DNA from: Novosphingobium sp. 28-62-57
Lineage (GTDB): Bacteria > Pseudomonadota > Alphaproteobacteria > Sphingomonadales > Sphingomonadaceae
Length of the DNA stretch: 64,000 bases
NCBI GenBank assembly: GCA_002256985.1
Contig: NCGO01000004.1
Span: 62,001-126,000 of the forward strand
Direction of reading: 5' to 3'
Shown in pieces: positions 44,729 to 54,908 of the stretch (its first letter is position 1; each line of letters starts with the position of its first letter). Position numbers and translations under genes: made by a program. Below the pieces are notes generated by a model, which was given only the letters and a program-made list of their open reading frames with translations, ran no database searches and was not told the origin of the DNA.

Positions 44729-45241
44729 ATGGCGAAAAGTGGTCAGCGGTTTATCAAGGAAAACAGGGCTCCTCGCGTACACATCGAATATGAAGTCGAA
44801 ACCTTCGGCTCAAAACAGAAGGTCGAACTTCCCTTCGTCATGGGCGTCATGTCCGATCTTTCGGGCAAGAGCCTTGTTGAAAAGAAGGCGCTGAACGATC
44901 GCGATTTCCTTGAATTCGATATGGACAACTTCGACCAGCGCATGGCCGCCATCGCACCGCGCGCCGCGTTCAATGTCGACAACACGCTGACCGGCGAAGG
45001 CAAGATGGCGGTGGACCTGACCTTCAAGACCATGGACGATTTCTCGCCGGGTGCCGTGGCCAAGGCCGTGCCCGCGCTGGCACAATTGCTCGAAGCGCGT
45101 GAGCAACTCAACGACCTCATGCTCTACATGGACGGCAAGGACGGCGCGCAGGATTTGCTCGACCAGCTGCTCAAGGACCCGGCGCTGATGAAGGCGATGT
45201 CGGCTGCGGGCAAGGGGCCAGCGGGCGAGAGCGAGGCCTGA
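44729..45241 (+). CDS. tssB: T6SS contractile sheath small subunit TssB
   Basis: A protein of 170 residues with the canonical start KSGQRFIKENRAPRVHIEYE, LPFVMGVMSDLSG in the middle and KTMDDFSPGAVAKAVP later. With TssC it forms the contractile sheath around the Hcp tube. A good GGAGG site precedes the start. Length is normal. It lies 102 bases after tssA and 83 bases before tssC. Confidence 0.96.
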   Translation: MAKSGQRFIKENRAPRVHIEYEVETFGSKQKVELPFVMGVMSDLSGKSLVEKKALNDRDFLEFDMDNFDQRMAAIAPRAAFNVDNTLTGEGKMAVDLTFKTMDDFSPGAVAKAVPALAQLLEAREQLNDLMLYMDGKDGAQDLLDQLLKDPALMKAMSAAGKGPAGESEA

Positions 45242-45324
45242 TCGCCACGCCGCAAATGGCAGCGATCGGTTGATGGATTTTCCGACCACGGCCCAGCCGT
45301 GGCAGGCAGACAGGATGGCTTGAG

Positions 45325-46815
45325 ATGGCGACGGAACAAGTACAGGGCAGTTCGGCAGCAACCGAAACCGAATTTGCGCCCGACGATTTTGCGGCACTGC
45401 TGCGCAAGGAATTCAAGCCGAGCGACGATGCTCGCGCCAACCGGATCGAACAGGCGGTCTCCACGCTGGCCCAGCAGGCGCTCGCAGATTCCGCGATCAT
45501 CGGCGACGATGTGTTCACCACGATGGACGCGCTGCGCGCCGCGATCGATCGCAAGCTGACCGATCAGGTCAACGAGATCATCCACCACGCCGATTTCCAG
45601 AAGCTGGAAAGCGCGTGGCGCGGCTTGAACTATCAGGTGATGAACACCTCGACCGGCAAGGATCTCAAGATCCGCGTTCTGAACATCGGCAAAGATGAAT
45701 GCCGCAAGATGTTCCGCCAGTATCGCGATGCCGCCTGGGATCAGAGCCCGCTGTTCAAGAAGGTCTATGAATCCGAATTCGGCCAGCTTGGCGGGCAGCC
45801 TTACGGTGCCTTCGTTTGCGATTACGCTTTCGACCATACCGGCCCCGATCTGGAAGTGATGAAGGGCCTGGCCAAGATCGGCGCAGCTGCGCACGCTCCC
45901 TTCATCGCAGGCGCAGCGCCGGGCCTGATGGGCATGCAAAGCTGGACCGAACTGTCCAACCCGCGCGATCTGGCCAAGCTGTTTGACGCGACCGACTATG
46001 CCGCATGGCGCACCTTCCGTGACAGCCCCGACAGCCGCTACATGTGCCTTGCCATGCCGCGCTTTCTGGGCCGTCCGGTCTATGGCGCGAAGTCCGATCC
46101 GGTCGAAGAGTTTGCCTTTGAAGAAGAAACGGGCGGCGATCACGACAAGTATTCGTGGGTCAATGCGGCCTATGCCATGGGCACGCGCATCACCGATGCG
46201 TTCAGCACCTGGGGCTGGTGCAGCCGTATCCGCGGCGTGGAAAGCGGCGGCACGATCGAAGGCCTGCCTGTGGCAACCTTCCCGACCGATGATGGCGGCG
46301 TCGATCAGACCTGCCCGACCGAAATCGCCATTTCCGACCGGCGTGAGGCTGAGCTTTCCAAGGCTGGCCTGATGGCGCTGGTCCACCGCAAAGGCACCGA
46401 TCAGGCCACTTTCATCGGCGCGCAAACGCTGAACAATCCGGCCACTTATGATGATCCTGCCGCAACCGCATCGGCCAACCTTTCGGCCAGGCTGCCTTAC
46501 ATCTTCTCCAGCTGCCGCTTTGCACATTACCTGAAGTGCATGGTGCGTGACTGGATCGGCGGCACCCGCAACGAACGCCAGATCGAACAGGATCTGCAGC
46601 GCTGGATTTCCAACTACATCGATGGTCAGCCTGACAGCTCGACCGAGGAAACCAAGGCCCGCCTCCCGCTCAAGGATGCGCGGATCGAAGTGATCCCGGA
46701 TGAATCCAATCCGGGCTACTACAAGGGCAAGTTCCTCTTCATCCCGCACTACCAGCTGGAAGGCATGGACGTATCGCTCAGCATGGTTTCCAAGCTGCCC
46801 AATTCTGGCGGCTAG
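45325..46815 (+). CDS. tssC: T6SS contractile sheath large subunit TssC
   Basis: A protein of 496 residues with the family blocks HHADFQKLESAWRGL, DPRD-like SEFGQLGGQPYGAFVCDY, and the C-terminal region around SANLSARLPYIFSSCRFAHY and YQLEGMDVSLSMVSKLP. It is the main sheath component and the ligand of ClpV through TssB/TssC. A hairpin 23 bases after the stop separates it from hcp. No abnormal feature is seen. Confidence 0.97.
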   Translation: MATEQVQGSSAATETEFAPDDFAALLRKEFKPSDDARANRIEQAVSTLAQQALADSAIIGDDVFTTMDALRAAIDRKLTDQVNEIIHHADFQKLESAWRGLNYQVMNTSTGKDLKIRVLNIGKDECRKMFRQYRDAAWDQSPLFKKVYESEFGQLGGQPYGAFVCDYAFDHTGPDLEVMKGLAKIGAAAHAPFIAGAAPGLMGMQSWTELSNPRDLAKLFDATDYAAWRTFRDSPDSRYMCLAMPRFLGRPVYGAKSDPVEEFAFEEETGGDHDKYSWVNAAYAMGTRITDAFSTWGWCSRIRGVESGGTIEGLPVATFPTDDGGVDQTCPTEIAISDRREAELSKAGLMALVHRKGTDQATFIGAQTLNNPATYDDPAATASANLSARLPYIFSSCRFAHYLKCMVRDWIGGTRNERQIEQDLQRWISNYIDGQPDSSTEETKARLPLKDARIEVIPDESNPGYYKGKFLFIPHYQLEGMDVSLSMVSKLPNSGG

Positions 46816-46838
46816 TGCATTTGATCACATGAGCCAAT

Positions 46839-46865
46839 GCCAGCCGGGTGTATTTCCCGGCTGGC
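46839..46865 (+). terminator. Hairpin between tssC and hcp
   Basis: GCCAGCCGGG and CCCGGCTGGC form a perfect 10-bp stem with a 7-base loop. No U-run follows. It may end or weaken the tssABC transcript, or protect its 3' end. The next 150 bases hold a 13-bp palindrome (TGTTTC-G-GAAACA, 46954-46966) but no gene. Confidence 0.55.
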
Positions 46866-47015
46866 GATAAAGAAAAGACCAAGCCTGAACTTCCGAATGC
46901 TGCTCTGGCATAAAACAGCGTAGCAAACAGAACCCTGATTTTCAGCCGGGACCTGTTTCGGAAACACATGTCTTTCGGGATCGCAACGGATTGACCGAGA
47001 TATAGGAGACGGAAC

Positions 47016-47495
47016 GTGGCATCGGATATTTTTCTCAAACTGACGAACATCAAGGGCGAGTCCAAGGATGACAAGCACAAGGGGGAGATCGATATCGCTT
47101 CCTTCGAGTGGGGCTTGCAGAACACCGGTGACATGGCGTTTGGCGGCGGCGGTGGCGCTGGCAAGGTCTCGTTCAATGACATGGCCATCGTGAAGCGTTG
47201 CGATCTGTCGACCCCTTCGCTGATGCAGGCTTGCGCCAAGGGCGATCACATCGGCGAAGGCGTGCTGACGGTGCGCAAGGCTGGCGGTAAGCAGGAAGAG
47301 TATTACAAGATCACGCTCAAAGACATCCTGATTTCCAGCATTGCCAATTCGGGCAACGACGGCGACAATCCGGTGGAGCGCCTGACCCTGAACTTTGCTG
47401 AAATCAAGTTCGACTACAAGGAGCAGACCGAAAAGGGCGGCCTTGGCGGTGTGGCCAAGTTCGGCTGGCACCTCAAGAAGAACATCGCGGTTTGA
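47016..47495 (+). CDS. hcp: T6SS tube protein Hcp (TssD)
   Basis: A secreted tube protein of 159 residues with the Hcp pattern IFLKLTNIKGESKDDKHKG, IASFEWGLQN, VSFNDMAIVKRCDLSTPSL and the final NFAEIKFDY. It lacks an effector extension. The start is GTG with TAGGAGA upstream. Hairpins lie on both sides, so it probably has a separate, abundant transcript, as Hcp is needed in many copies. Small effectors could ride in its lumen. Confidence 0.96.
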   Translation: MASDIFLKLTNIKGESKDDKHKGEIDIASFEWGLQNTGDMAFGGGGGAGKVSFNDMAIVKRCDLSTPSLMQACAKGDHIGEGVLTVRKAGGKQEEYYKITLKDILISSIANSGNDGDNPVERLTLNFAEIKFDYKEQTEKGGLGGVAKFGWHLKKNIAV

Positions 47496-47510
47496 TATCC
47501 TGCCTGATCA

Positions 47511-47542
47511 CAGAGCCCGATGGCGCATGCCATCGGGCTCTG
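47511..47542 (+). terminator. Strong hairpin after hcp
   Basis: CAGAGCCCGATGGC and its exact complement form a 14-bp stem with a GCAT loop, 15 bases after the hcp stop. No T-run follows; it may be a partial terminator or an mRNA stabiliser that raises Hcp over the downstream genes. Confidence 0.7.
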
Positions 47543-47579
47543 AGTCAGGCCAATGCAACACGGACTGGGGGCGGTCATC

Positions 47580-48368
47580 ATGGCAAATCCGGACGCACTT
47601 CTGCGCGAAGGCGATCTCGACGGTGCGCGTGCAGCGCTGGTCGATATTGTGCGCGCAAAGCCAGGTGATGACACGGCCCGTATGTTCCTGTTCCAGTTGC
47701 TGTGTGTCACCGGCGAATGGGACAAGGCCCGCAAGCAATTGCAGGCACTGGCCCAAGTTGCCGAAAACGCACAAATGCTGGCCGCGACCTACAATCAGGC
47801 CATTGATGCCGAATTGATCCGCGCTGATGTCTTTGCCGGAAAGGCCGATATGCCGGTGCTGGTGGGCATGGGCGGCTGGATCGAAGGGGTTGCCAAGGCT
47901 ATTTCCCTTTCCGCCAAGGGCGATCACGCCCAGGCAGAAGCGCTGCGCGATGAGGCCTTTGGACAAGCGCCTGACACGCCGGGAAGCCTCGATGGTCAGG
48001 CTTTCGAATGGATCGCCGATGCCGACATGCGCTTTGGCCCCACCTTCGAAGCCATTGTCGCGGGGCGTTACGGGCTGGTGCCGTTTGATGCGGTCGCTTC
48101 CATCACTTCCGAAGGCCCGCAGGATTTGCGCGATACGGTCTGGTATCCTGTGCAGCTTGCGCTGAAATCCGGCCAATCGATTGCCGCCTTTATCCCGGCC
48201 CGCTACCCCGGTTCCGAAGCCAGCAGCAGCAGCGCCATCCGCCTTGGCCGACAGACCGACTGGGTCGATGCGCAGGGCGCCGAAGCGGGCATCGGCCAAC
48301 GGTTGTGGAGCCTGTCCGAAGGCGATGATGCCGCCCTGCTCAATCTTCGCAAGCTCACCTTCGATTGA
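47580..48368 (+). CDS. tagJ: T6SS accessory protein TagJ (ImpE family)
   Basis: A soluble protein of 262 residues with the ImpE pattern: LREGDLDGARAALVDIVRAKP, RMFLFQLLCVTGEWDKA, and FEWIADADMRFGPTFEAIV followed by a DLRDTVWYP block. TagJ binds the sheath protein TssB and may assist ClpV recruitment. The ATG at 47580 is preferred for its GGGGGCGG site; an ATG at 47553 would add nine residues. The stop overlaps the tssE start (TGATG). Confidence 0.88.
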   Translation: MANPDALLREGDLDGARAALVDIVRAKPGDDTARMFLFQLLCVTGEWDKARKQLQALAQVAENAQMLAATYNQAIDAELIRADVFAGKADMPVLVGMGGWIEGVAKAISLSAKGDHAQAEALRDEAFGQAPDTPGSLDGQAFEWIADADMRFGPTFEAIVAGRYGLVPFDAVASITSEGPQDLRDTVWYPVQLALKSGQSIAAFIPARYPGSEASSSSAIRLGRQTDWVDAQGAEAGIGQRLWSLSEGDDAALLNLRKLTFD

Positions 48369-48910
48369 TGGCGCGCAGTCCTGCACAAGCGGTTCTGAAC
48401 CCAACGCTGTTTGACAAGCTGGTGGCTGGCAACGAGATTGGCGGCTTGCGCGGAGAAGAGCTTGAAAACGCAGAGGAACGGCGGGATTCGCTGCGCTTTC
48501 TCTCCGTCCCCACCATCGAACGCTTCAACGAAGCAGCCCTACGCGCCACGGTGCGGCGCGAACTGGCGTGGCTTTTGAACACCACCAATTTCGAATCCAG
48601 TGTCGATCTGGAAGCCTTTCCGCAAGTGCGCACCAGCGTGCTCAACTATGGCGTGCCCGATCTTGCGGGCCGGTCGCTGAACAGCCGCGCCGTGCTGCGC
48701 CGGGCGCGGGAAATCCGCGATGCAGTAAAATCGTTCGAACCCCGGATCGATCCGCTCACCTTGCACGTCGAACTGTCCAACAAGGTCGAACGCGAAAATG
48801 CGCTGACATTCGTGATCGAGGCCGATGTGCGGTCCGCCGTGCGGGCTGTCCCGATCAAGCTGCGCACCGATGTCGAGGCCGATTCCTCTGCGGTGACAGT
48901 GCGGGAATAG
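48368..48910 (+). CDS. tssE: T6SS baseplate protein TssE (gp25-like)
   Basis: A protein of 180 residues with the gp25 core: RFLSVPTIERFNEAALRATVRRELAWLLNT, then VLNYGVPDLAG and VEIEADVR-like FVIEADVRSAV. TssE belongs to the baseplate wedge with TssF, TssG and TssK and starts sheath assembly. The ATG shares its A with the TagJ stop codon. tssF begins five bases after the stop. Confidence 0.92.
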   Translation: MARSPAQAVLNPTLFDKLVAGNEIGGLRGEELENAEERRDSLRFLSVPTIERFNEAALRATVRRELAWLLNTTNFESSVDLEAFPQVRTSVLNYGVPDLAGRSLNSRAVLRRAREIRDAVKSFEPRIDPLTLHVELSNKVERENALTFVIEADVRSAVRAVPIKLRTDVEADSSAVTVRE

Positions 48911-48914
48911 CGCG

Positions 48915-50777
48915 ATGGATCCCCGCCTGCTCCGTTTCTACAACGAGGAACTGACCTATCTGCGCGAATCTGCGCGCGAATTTGGCGAAGAGCATGAAAC
49001 GGTCGCCGGGCGGCTGGGGCTCAAAACCCCAAACGATCCAGATCCCTACGTGGAACGCCTGCTTGAAGGCGTCGCGTTTCTCTCGGCGCGCGTCCAGCTC
49101 AAGCTGTCTGACCAATATCCTGAATTTACCCAGCACCTGCTGTCAGCCGTGCAGCCGCACTACCTCGCGCCCGTGCCTGCGATCTGTATCGCCGGGTTCG
49201 AACCGAAGGAAGGCGATCCGCTCCTGGCCGAAGGCTATGTCGTGCCCCGCCAGACCGAGCTTGTGGCCACCAGCGACGAAGCCGGGGCCAGCCCGGTCAC
49301 CTTCCGCACCGGTCATGCGGTAAAGCTCTATCCGTTGAAGATCAGCGAAGTGGAGTATCTCGGGTCACGCACGGCGGTGGCCAGCTTTGCCGCCAGCGCT
49401 GGCACGCGGGCCGAGGCAGGTTTGCGGTTGCGGTTCGAAGGCCTGGGCAACATCCCGCTGGAAAAGCTGAAGATCACAGACCTTCCGATCTATCTTGACG
49501 GCTCGGAAACCATCCCCGGCGAACTCTATCGCCAGATAATCGGCGATACCGTGGCCGTGCTGGCCCGCCCCGCCGCGTCGGCTTCGGCCACGCCGGTGTC
49601 CTTGCCCATGCCCACGCAGGCCGGTTTTGAAAAGGACGAGGCGCTGCTTCCTGCCGAGGAGCGATCCTTCCGCGGCTATCGCTTGCTGACCGAATACTTC
49701 GCCTGTCCAGAACGGTTTCTGTTTGCCGTGTTGCAAGGCTTGGACAAAGCCTTTGCACAGGCCGATGGCGGCGCCATCGATATTGTGCTGCTGTTCAATC
49801 GCAATGCGCCTGCACTGGTCGGGGCCCTGTCACCTGCAAATTTCCGCCTCTTTGCAACGCCTGCCATCAATCTGTTCGAAAAGCAGCTTGGCCGGGTGCA
49901 GGTGAACGGGGCGGATCACGAATTCCTGCTGATGCCTGATCGCACGCGCCCGCTCGATTTCGAAGTGTGGCGCATTCTCGATGTTTCGGCGCACTTGCGC
50001 GATTCCACCGATGCGCGGCCGGTGGCACCGCTCTATGCCTTGGGGGCGCTGCTTTATGATTGGCGCGATGCGCTGTTCTTCGTTCCGCGCCTGAAGTTGC
50101 GCCGCCTGTCCACGCGCGAACAGCGCCGCTTGCGCCGCGAGGATTATACCGGCACGGAAACGTGGATTTCGCTGACCGCTGCGGGCAATCCTGAACGTAT
50201 CGCCGATATCAAGGAACTGGCGGTGCGCGCGCTGGTCACCAACCGCGAACTGGCCTCAAAGCTGGCTTTTCGCGGGACCGAACACTTCGTGCCGCCCGGT
50301 GGCCCGGTGCGCGCCGTCAGCATTCTGCGCAGCCCCAGCAGGCCGCGCCCGCCGCTTGGGCTGGATGATGCGGCATGGCGGATCATCGCGCACCTTACCC
50401 CCAATTACGCCACGCTGGTGCCCGAAGATGGCAACGATCCTTCGATGTTGCGCGATCATCTTGCGCTCTATGGCCCGCGTGACAATGCCGCCTTGCGCCG
50501 CCAGATCGACGGCATCGTCTCGGTCAATTCGCGCGCGGTTGTGCGCCGGGTGCCGGGGCGCGGCGCCATGGCCGTGGCGCGGGGCAGCCGGATTACGATG
50601 ACGCTCGATGATGCCTCGTTTGAAAATGCGCGGCTTTTTCTGTTCTCCGCCGTGGTGGAGCGGTTTCTGGCCGAATTCACCTCCGTCAACAGCTTCACTG
50701 AAACGATCGTCCGCACCCCGGGCGAAGGAACGATAATGTCATGGCCGCCCCGGATCGGACGCAAACACACGATCTGA
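48915..50777 (+). CDS. tssF: T6SS baseplate protein TssF
   Basis: A protein of 620 residues opening with MDPRLLRFYNEELTYLRESA, the standard TssF start, followed by AGRLGLKTPNDPDPYVERLLEGVAFL in two parts. The rest, with YFACPERFLFAV and FVPPGGPVRAVS-like blocks near the end, fits the whole family length. Two copies with TssG form the baseplate wedge. The last 37 bases overlap tssG. Confidence 0.95.
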   Translation: MDPRLLRFYNEELTYLRESAREFGEEHETVAGRLGLKTPNDPDPYVERLLEGVAFLSARVQLKLSDQYPEFTQHLLSAVQPHYLAPVPAICIAGFEPKEGDPLLAEGYVVPRQTELVATSDEAGASPVTFRTGHAVKLYPLKISEVEYLGSRTAVASFAASAGTRAEAGLRLRFEGLGNIPLEKLKITDLPIYLDGSETIPGELYRQIIGDTVAVLARPAASASATPVSLPMPTQAGFEKDEALLPAEERSFRGYRLLTEYFACPERFLFAVLQGLDKAFAQADGGAIDIVLLFNRNAPALVGALSPANFRLFATPAINLFEKQLGRVQVNGADHEFLLMPDRTRPLDFEVWRILDVSAHLRDSTDARPVAPLYALGALLYDWRDALFFVPRLKLRRLSTREQRRLRREDYTGTETWISLTAAGNPERIADIKELAVRALVTNRELASKLAFRGTEHFVPPGGPVRAVSILRSPSRPRPPLGLDDAAWRIIAHLTPNYATLVPEDGNDPSMLRDHLALYGPRDNAALRRQIDGIVSVNSRAVVRRVPGRGAMAVARGSRITMTLDDASFENARLFLFSAVVERFLAEFTSVNSFTETIVRTPGEGTIMSWPPRIGRKHTI

Positions 50778-51847
50778 TCGACTGGTCGGCGGAAATCGCC
50801 GATCTGCAGCGCAGCGGGCTGTTTGCCGTGCTGCGCCGCGCAGAGGCGAGGGCGGCAGATAAGCCTCGCATCGGCACGGCCCGGCAGCCTGCCCAATCCA
50901 TCGTCGATCTGGCGCAGGAACCGTCGCTTGGCTTTGCGCCCAGAACGCTGGCAAAGCTGGAATTCCGCCATGATCGCGCGCGGCTCTATGGCGAGTGGCT
51001 GGGGCTGCTAGGGCCAATGGGGCCGATGCCGATCCACCTGACCGAATTTGCCGTATACGAGCGGCGCTATGCCCAAAAGCAGCCGTTTCTGGACTGGCTG
51101 AACACGCTGTCCGGGCGCATGCTGCAACTGTTCTATCGCGCCTGGGCAGAATCGCAGCCCGCGGCTCAGGCTGATCGGCCCGACGATGATCGGTTCGCCG
51201 CATGGCTCAGCGCGCTCTCGGGTGCTGGGGAAGGGGCGCAGGGCAGCTTTCACGCCCGCGCCCGGCTGCATTATGCCGCCGCCTTTGCCGGGCCGCGCAG
51301 TGCGGTGGTGATCGAGGATGCGCTCAGCCATCTGCTGCGCCAACCGGCCACTGTGGTCGAATTCATGCCGCGCTGGCGCGAAATGGAGCGCGATGATCGC
51401 TCGCAACTTGGCCGCAATTACGCCACGCTCGGGCAGGATGCGGTGCTTGGCGGGCGCATCTATAGCGCGTCGGATGCCTTCCGCGTGATCGTGCGTGCGC
51501 AGAACCACGCCGATTATCTGTCGCTGATGCCCGGCGGCACCCGCTTTGCCGTGGCCGCTGAAGCGATTGAGGCTTTCAAGCCGACCCATCTCGAATGGGA
51601 CCTCTGTGTCGAACTGGCCGATGAACACGCGCCGCCAGCGCGGCTTGATGGCAAGACGCGGCTGGGCTGGTCCGGCTGGGTCAAGCCGCGCGGCTCGGCC
51701 ATTGCGGCCATTGCCCGCCGCCGCCGCAAGCTTGGCTCAGCCACAGGTTCCGAAGCCGCTGGTGCGGCACCCCTCTCCACCGGCCCGATCCGGGCCGACG
51801 CCCATTTACGCAAGACTAGCTTGAGAAAGAGGAAGCCGTCAGCATGA
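50741..51847 (+). CDS. tssG: T6SS baseplate protein TssG
   Basis: A protein of 368 residues with the TssG pattern FAVLRRAEARAADKPRIG, PSLGFAPRTLAKLEF, LLGPMGPMPIHLTEF and LGRNYATLGQDAVLGGRI. It is the wedge partner of TssF. It starts within tssF with GAAGGA upstream and its stop overlaps the clpV start (ATGA). The C-terminal 40 residues are basic and variable. Confidence 0.94.
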   Translation: MAAPDRTQTHDLIDWSAEIADLQRSGLFAVLRRAEARAADKPRIGTARQPAQSIVDLAQEPSLGFAPRTLAKLEFRHDRARLYGEWLGLLGPMGPMPIHLTEFAVYERRYAQKQPFLDWLNTLSGRMLQLFYRAWAESQPAAQADRPDDDRFAAWLSALSGAGEGAQGSFHARARLHYAAAFAGPRSAVVIEDALSHLLRQPATVVEFMPRWREMERDDRSQLGRNYATLGQDAVLGGRIYSASDAFRVIVRAQNHADYLSLMPGGTRFAVAAEAIEAFKPTHLEWDLCVELADEHAPPARLDGKTRLGWSGWVKPRGSAIAAIARRRRKLGSATGSEAAGAAPLSTGPIRADAHLRKTSLRKRKPSA

Positions 51848-54498
51848 CCGGGATAACCTTTGAAGCCCTGTTTGGGCGACTGAATTCGACCGCGCGCAAG
51901 GCCATTGCGGAAACGGCCTTTGCCTTCTGCAAGCATCGCGGGAATCCGGAAGTGCAACTGGTGCACTGGATGCACGTGTTGATGCAAAACCCGCAGAACG
52001 ATTTCGCAGCAATTCGCACCGCGTTTAACCTGTCTGAAGATGTGCTGCAGCGCGACATTGTGGCTGCACTGGATGCCCTGCCGCGCGGAGCCAGCTCAAT
52101 CTCGGCGATTTCACCACAAATCGGTGAAGCGATTCAGGAAGGCTGGGTCTGTGCTTCCCTGCGATTTGGAGCCGGTCGAGTGCGCACTGGACACCTGCTG
52201 CTCGGCATGCTGACGGACGACAAGTTGAAGAACGTGCTGTTCGCGATCAGTCCCGAATTCCGCAAGGTGCATGCTGAGCGACTGGGCGACCAGTTTGAGC
52301 AAATTTGTGCGGCAAGCAGCGAATCGACCCAAACAGAAGGTGCTGTGGCAGCAGGTGGCGCTGGTGGCGAAGCGGGCCCCGGCCCGGTCGCCGATGGCGA
52401 GGCGCTGGCCAAGTTCTCGGTCGACCTTACGCAGCAGGCACGCGATGGCAAGATTGACCGCATCGTCGGGCGCGACAGCGAAATTCGCCAGTGCGTGGAT
52501 ATCCTGCTGCGCCGCCGCCAGAACAACCCGATCCTCGTGGGGGAAGCAGGCGTCGGCAAGACCGCCGTGGTCGAAGGCTTTGCCAAGCGCATCGTCGATG
52601 GCGATGTGCCCCCCTCGCTTCAGGGCGTCACACTGCGCAGCCTCGATATCGGGCTGATGCAGGCGGGTGCCAGCATGAAGGGTGAATTCGAAAAGCGCCT
52701 GCGGCAGGTGATTGATGAGGTGGAGGCCAGCGCCACGCCGATCGTCCTTTTCATCGATGAGGCACACACCTTGATCGGTGCTGGCGGGCAGGCTGGGACC
52801 GGGGATGCGGCCAACCTTCTCAAGCCTGCCTTGGCGCGTGGAAACCTGCGCACCATCGCGGCGACGACATATGCCGAGTATCGCCAGTATTTTGAGAAGG
52901 ATCCGGCACTTACCCGGCGTTTTCAAACGGTTGACGTGGCCGAGCCCGAAACGGACAAGGCCGTGGCGATGATCCGGTCGGTCGCGCCGATGATGGAAAA
53001 GCACCACAATGTGGTGGTGCTGGACGAGGCAGTTGAGGCGGCGGTGAAGCTGTCGCAGCGCTATGTTCCGGCGCGGCAACTGCCGGACAAGGCGGTGAGC
53101 CTGCTCGATACGGCTTGCGCGCGTGTGGCTGTTTCGCAGCATTCGACGCCGGCACAAGTGGAAGATCGCAAGCGGCGGCTCGAACTGCTGGGCGTGGAGC
53201 GCGAAATTGCGGTGCGTGAGGCCGGTGGGCAGTACACCAGCGGCGAACGCCTGCCCAAGCTGGACGAGGCGATTGCCGAGGCCACGACCGCACTGGAAGA
53301 AGTCAACGCCAAGTGGGAGCGCGAGAAGGAAGCGCTGACTGCTGTCGTGGCCGCACGCGATGCGCTGACCGAAGCGCGCAAGGCGGCAGGTGACGGGCCG
53401 GTTGAGGGTGAAGACGCGCTGAAGGATGCGTTGAAGGCCGCGCTTGGCGTGATGGCCGAGGCGCATGGTGACAATCCGATGGTGTTCGGCGTGGTCGATC
53501 AGGATGCGATTGCCGCCGTGGTGGGCGACTGGACCGGCATCCCGATGGGCCGCATGGTCAAGAACGAGATCGAGAGCGTGCTGACCATTTCGGACCAGCT
53601 GAAAAAGCGGGTGATCGGGCAGGACCACGCGATGGATTCCATCGCCAAGCGCATCCAGACCAGCCGCGCCAAGCTCGACAATCCCAACAAGCCAGTGGGC
53701 GTGTTCATGCTCTGCGGGCCTTCGGGGGTGGGCAAGACCGAGACGGCGATGGTCCTTTCGGAACTGTTGTTCTCGGGCGATGATTCACTGATCGTGATCA
53801 ACATGAGCGAGTTTCAGGAAGCGCACACCGTTTCCACGCTGAAGGGTGCGCCTGCAGGCTATGTCGGTTATGGGCAAGGCGGTGTTCTCACCGAAGCGGT
53901 TCGCCGTCGGCCCTACTCCGTGGTGCTGCTCGACGAAGTGGAAAAGGCGCACCCCGACGTCCACGAGATGTTCTTCCAGGTCTTTGACAAGGGCTTCATG
54001 AACGATGCCGAAGGGCGCTACATCGATTTCAAGAACACGCTGATCCTGCTGACCAGCAATGTCGGCACCGACCTCATCACCACAATGAGCGAGGACGAGG
54101 AGATGAAGCCCGAGCCAGAGGCGCTGGCGACCGCGCTGCGCCCCGAACTGCTCAAGGTCTTCCCGCCCGCGCTCTTGGGCCGCCTGATCGTGCTGCCCTA
54201 CTACCCACTCAGCCCCGCGATGCTGCAGGGCATCGTACGTATCCAGCTGAACCGCATCGTCAAGCGCATCGCCGACAGCCATGGTATCGTGTTCAACTAC
54301 AGCCAGGAAGTGGTCGATCTGATCGTATCTCGCTGCAACGAAGTGGCCAGCGGTGGCCGCCTGATCGATGCGATCCTGACCAACACCATGCTGCCCGACC
54401 TCTCGATCGAACTGCTGAACCGGCAGATGAACGGGGATGAGGTCAAGGTGATCGATGTCACCGTGGAAGGGGATGGGTTCGGCTACAGCTTTGGGTGA
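51844..54498 (+). CDS. clpV: T6SS sheath-recycling AAA+ ATPase ClpV (TssH)
   Basis: A protein of 884 residues. The N-terminal domain (about 1-160), which reads the exposed TssC helix, is followed by AAA-1 with Walker A GEAGVGKT at 233-240 and [10 protein letters not shown], a middle coiled-coil segment, and AAA-2 with Walker A GPSGVGKT at 625-632 and [12 protein letters not shown]. ClpV pulls apart contracted sheaths. It is the last gene of the core cluster and overlaps tssG. A hairpin follows at once. Confidence 0.97.
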   Translation: MTGITFEALFGRLNSTARKAIAETAFAFCKHRGNPEVQLVHWMHVLMQNPQNDFAAIRTAFNLSEDVLQRDIVAALDALPRGASSISAISPQIGEAIQEGWVCASLRFGAGRVRTGHLLLGMLTDDKLKNVLFAISPEFRKVHAERLGDQFEQICAASSESTQTEGAVAAGGAGGEAGPGPVADGEALAKFSVDLTQQARDGKIDRIVGRDSEIRQCVDILLRRRQNNPILVGEAGVGKTAVVEGFAKRIVDGDVPPSLQGVTLRSLDIGLMQAGASMKGEFEKRLRQVIDEVEASATPIVLFIDEAHTLIGAGGQAGTGDAANLLKPALARGNLRTIAATTYAEYRQYFEKDPALTRRFQTVDVAEPETDKAVAMIRSVAPMMEKHHNVVVLDEAVEAAVKLSQRYVPARQLPDKAVSLLDTACARVAVSQHSTPAQVEDRKRRLELLGVEREIAVREAGGQYTSGERLPKLDEAIAEATTALEEVNAKWEREKEALTAVVAARDALTEARKAAGDGPVEGEDALKDALKAALGVMAEAHGDNPMVFGVVDQDAIAAVVGDWTGIPMGRMVKNEIESVLTISDQLKKRVIGQDHAMDSIAKRIQTSRAKLDNPNKPVGVFMLCGPSGVGKTETAMVLSELLFSGDDSLIVINMSEFQEAHTVSTLKGAPAGYVGYGQGGVLTEAVRRRPYSVVLLDEVEKAHPDVHEMFFQVFDKGFMNDAEGRYIDFKNTLILLTSNVGTDLITTMSEDEEMKPEPEALATALRPELLKVFPPALLGRLIVLPYYPLSPAMLQGIVRIQLNRIVKRIADSHGIVFNYSQEVVDLIVSRCNEVASGGRLIDAILTNTMLPDLSIELLNRQMNGDEVKVIDVTVEGDGFGYSFG

Positions 54499-54529
54499 TT
54501 TGACAGCGCTGGAAAGCGCACAAACGCTG

Positions 54530-54561
54530 AGCGTGATGCGACCACACGGTTGCATCACGCT
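54530..54561 (+). terminator. Hairpin after clpV
   Basis: A stem of 14 bp (AGCGTGATGCGACC with GGTTGCATCACGCT, one G-U pair) and an ACAC loop, 31 bases after the clpV stop. There is no long T-run. It probably marks the end of the core T6SS operon. Confidence 0.6.
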
Positions 54562-54695
54562 GGTGCTGGCACAGTATCGCAATCGGCAGTTTGGCATCCA
54601 CCACGGGTTCAGGTTATGCTGGGCAGTGTGTTGGACAAAGTGTCGGTCAGGCGGGGCGGCTTTGGAAATATGCAGCGCTCGCTCAAGGAACGGAA

Positions 54696-54908
54696 ATGAC
54701 CATCAAACTGCTCGATGTTGAAGACCGCCCGGTTGCGGTCATTACCCAAGCCAGTGGTGCCCGGGCCTTTGTCTGGAACAGCACGGGCTGGGTGGAAACC
54801 CCCGCGCTTCTCGGCAAGAGCCTCGTGGCCGGGATCACGCTCACACCTTCGGAATTTGCAAAGGAATTCCCGCAAGCCGATGTGACGAAGTTGTCAGTCG
54901 AAGGGTGA
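54696..54908 (+). CDS. Small orphan protein beside the T6SS
   Basis: A 70-residue protein of unknown family, mainly beta-type, with VAVITQASGARAFVWNSTGWV and LTPSEFAKEFP. It has a good AAGGAACGG ribosome-binding site. There is no signal peptide or membrane segment. It lies after the clpV hairpin and its last 15 bases overlap the 3' end of the opposite-strand RelA/SpoT-like gene. It could be an immunity or regulatory protein for that gene, but immunity genes usually run in the same direction, so this is weak. A longer frame back to 54591 has no better support. Confidence 0.6.
   Translation: MTIKLLDVEDRPVAVITQASGARAFVWNSTGWVETPALLGKSLVAGITLTPSEFAKEFPQADVTKLSVEG

Noticed and set aside
54609-54875. 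88-residue minus-strand frame just downstream of the RelA/SpoT-like gene, considered as its immunity gene
   Set aside because: Basic, Pro/Arg-rich composition, no ribosome-binding site seen, and it is antisense to a better-supported plus-strand gene. Not fully excluded.
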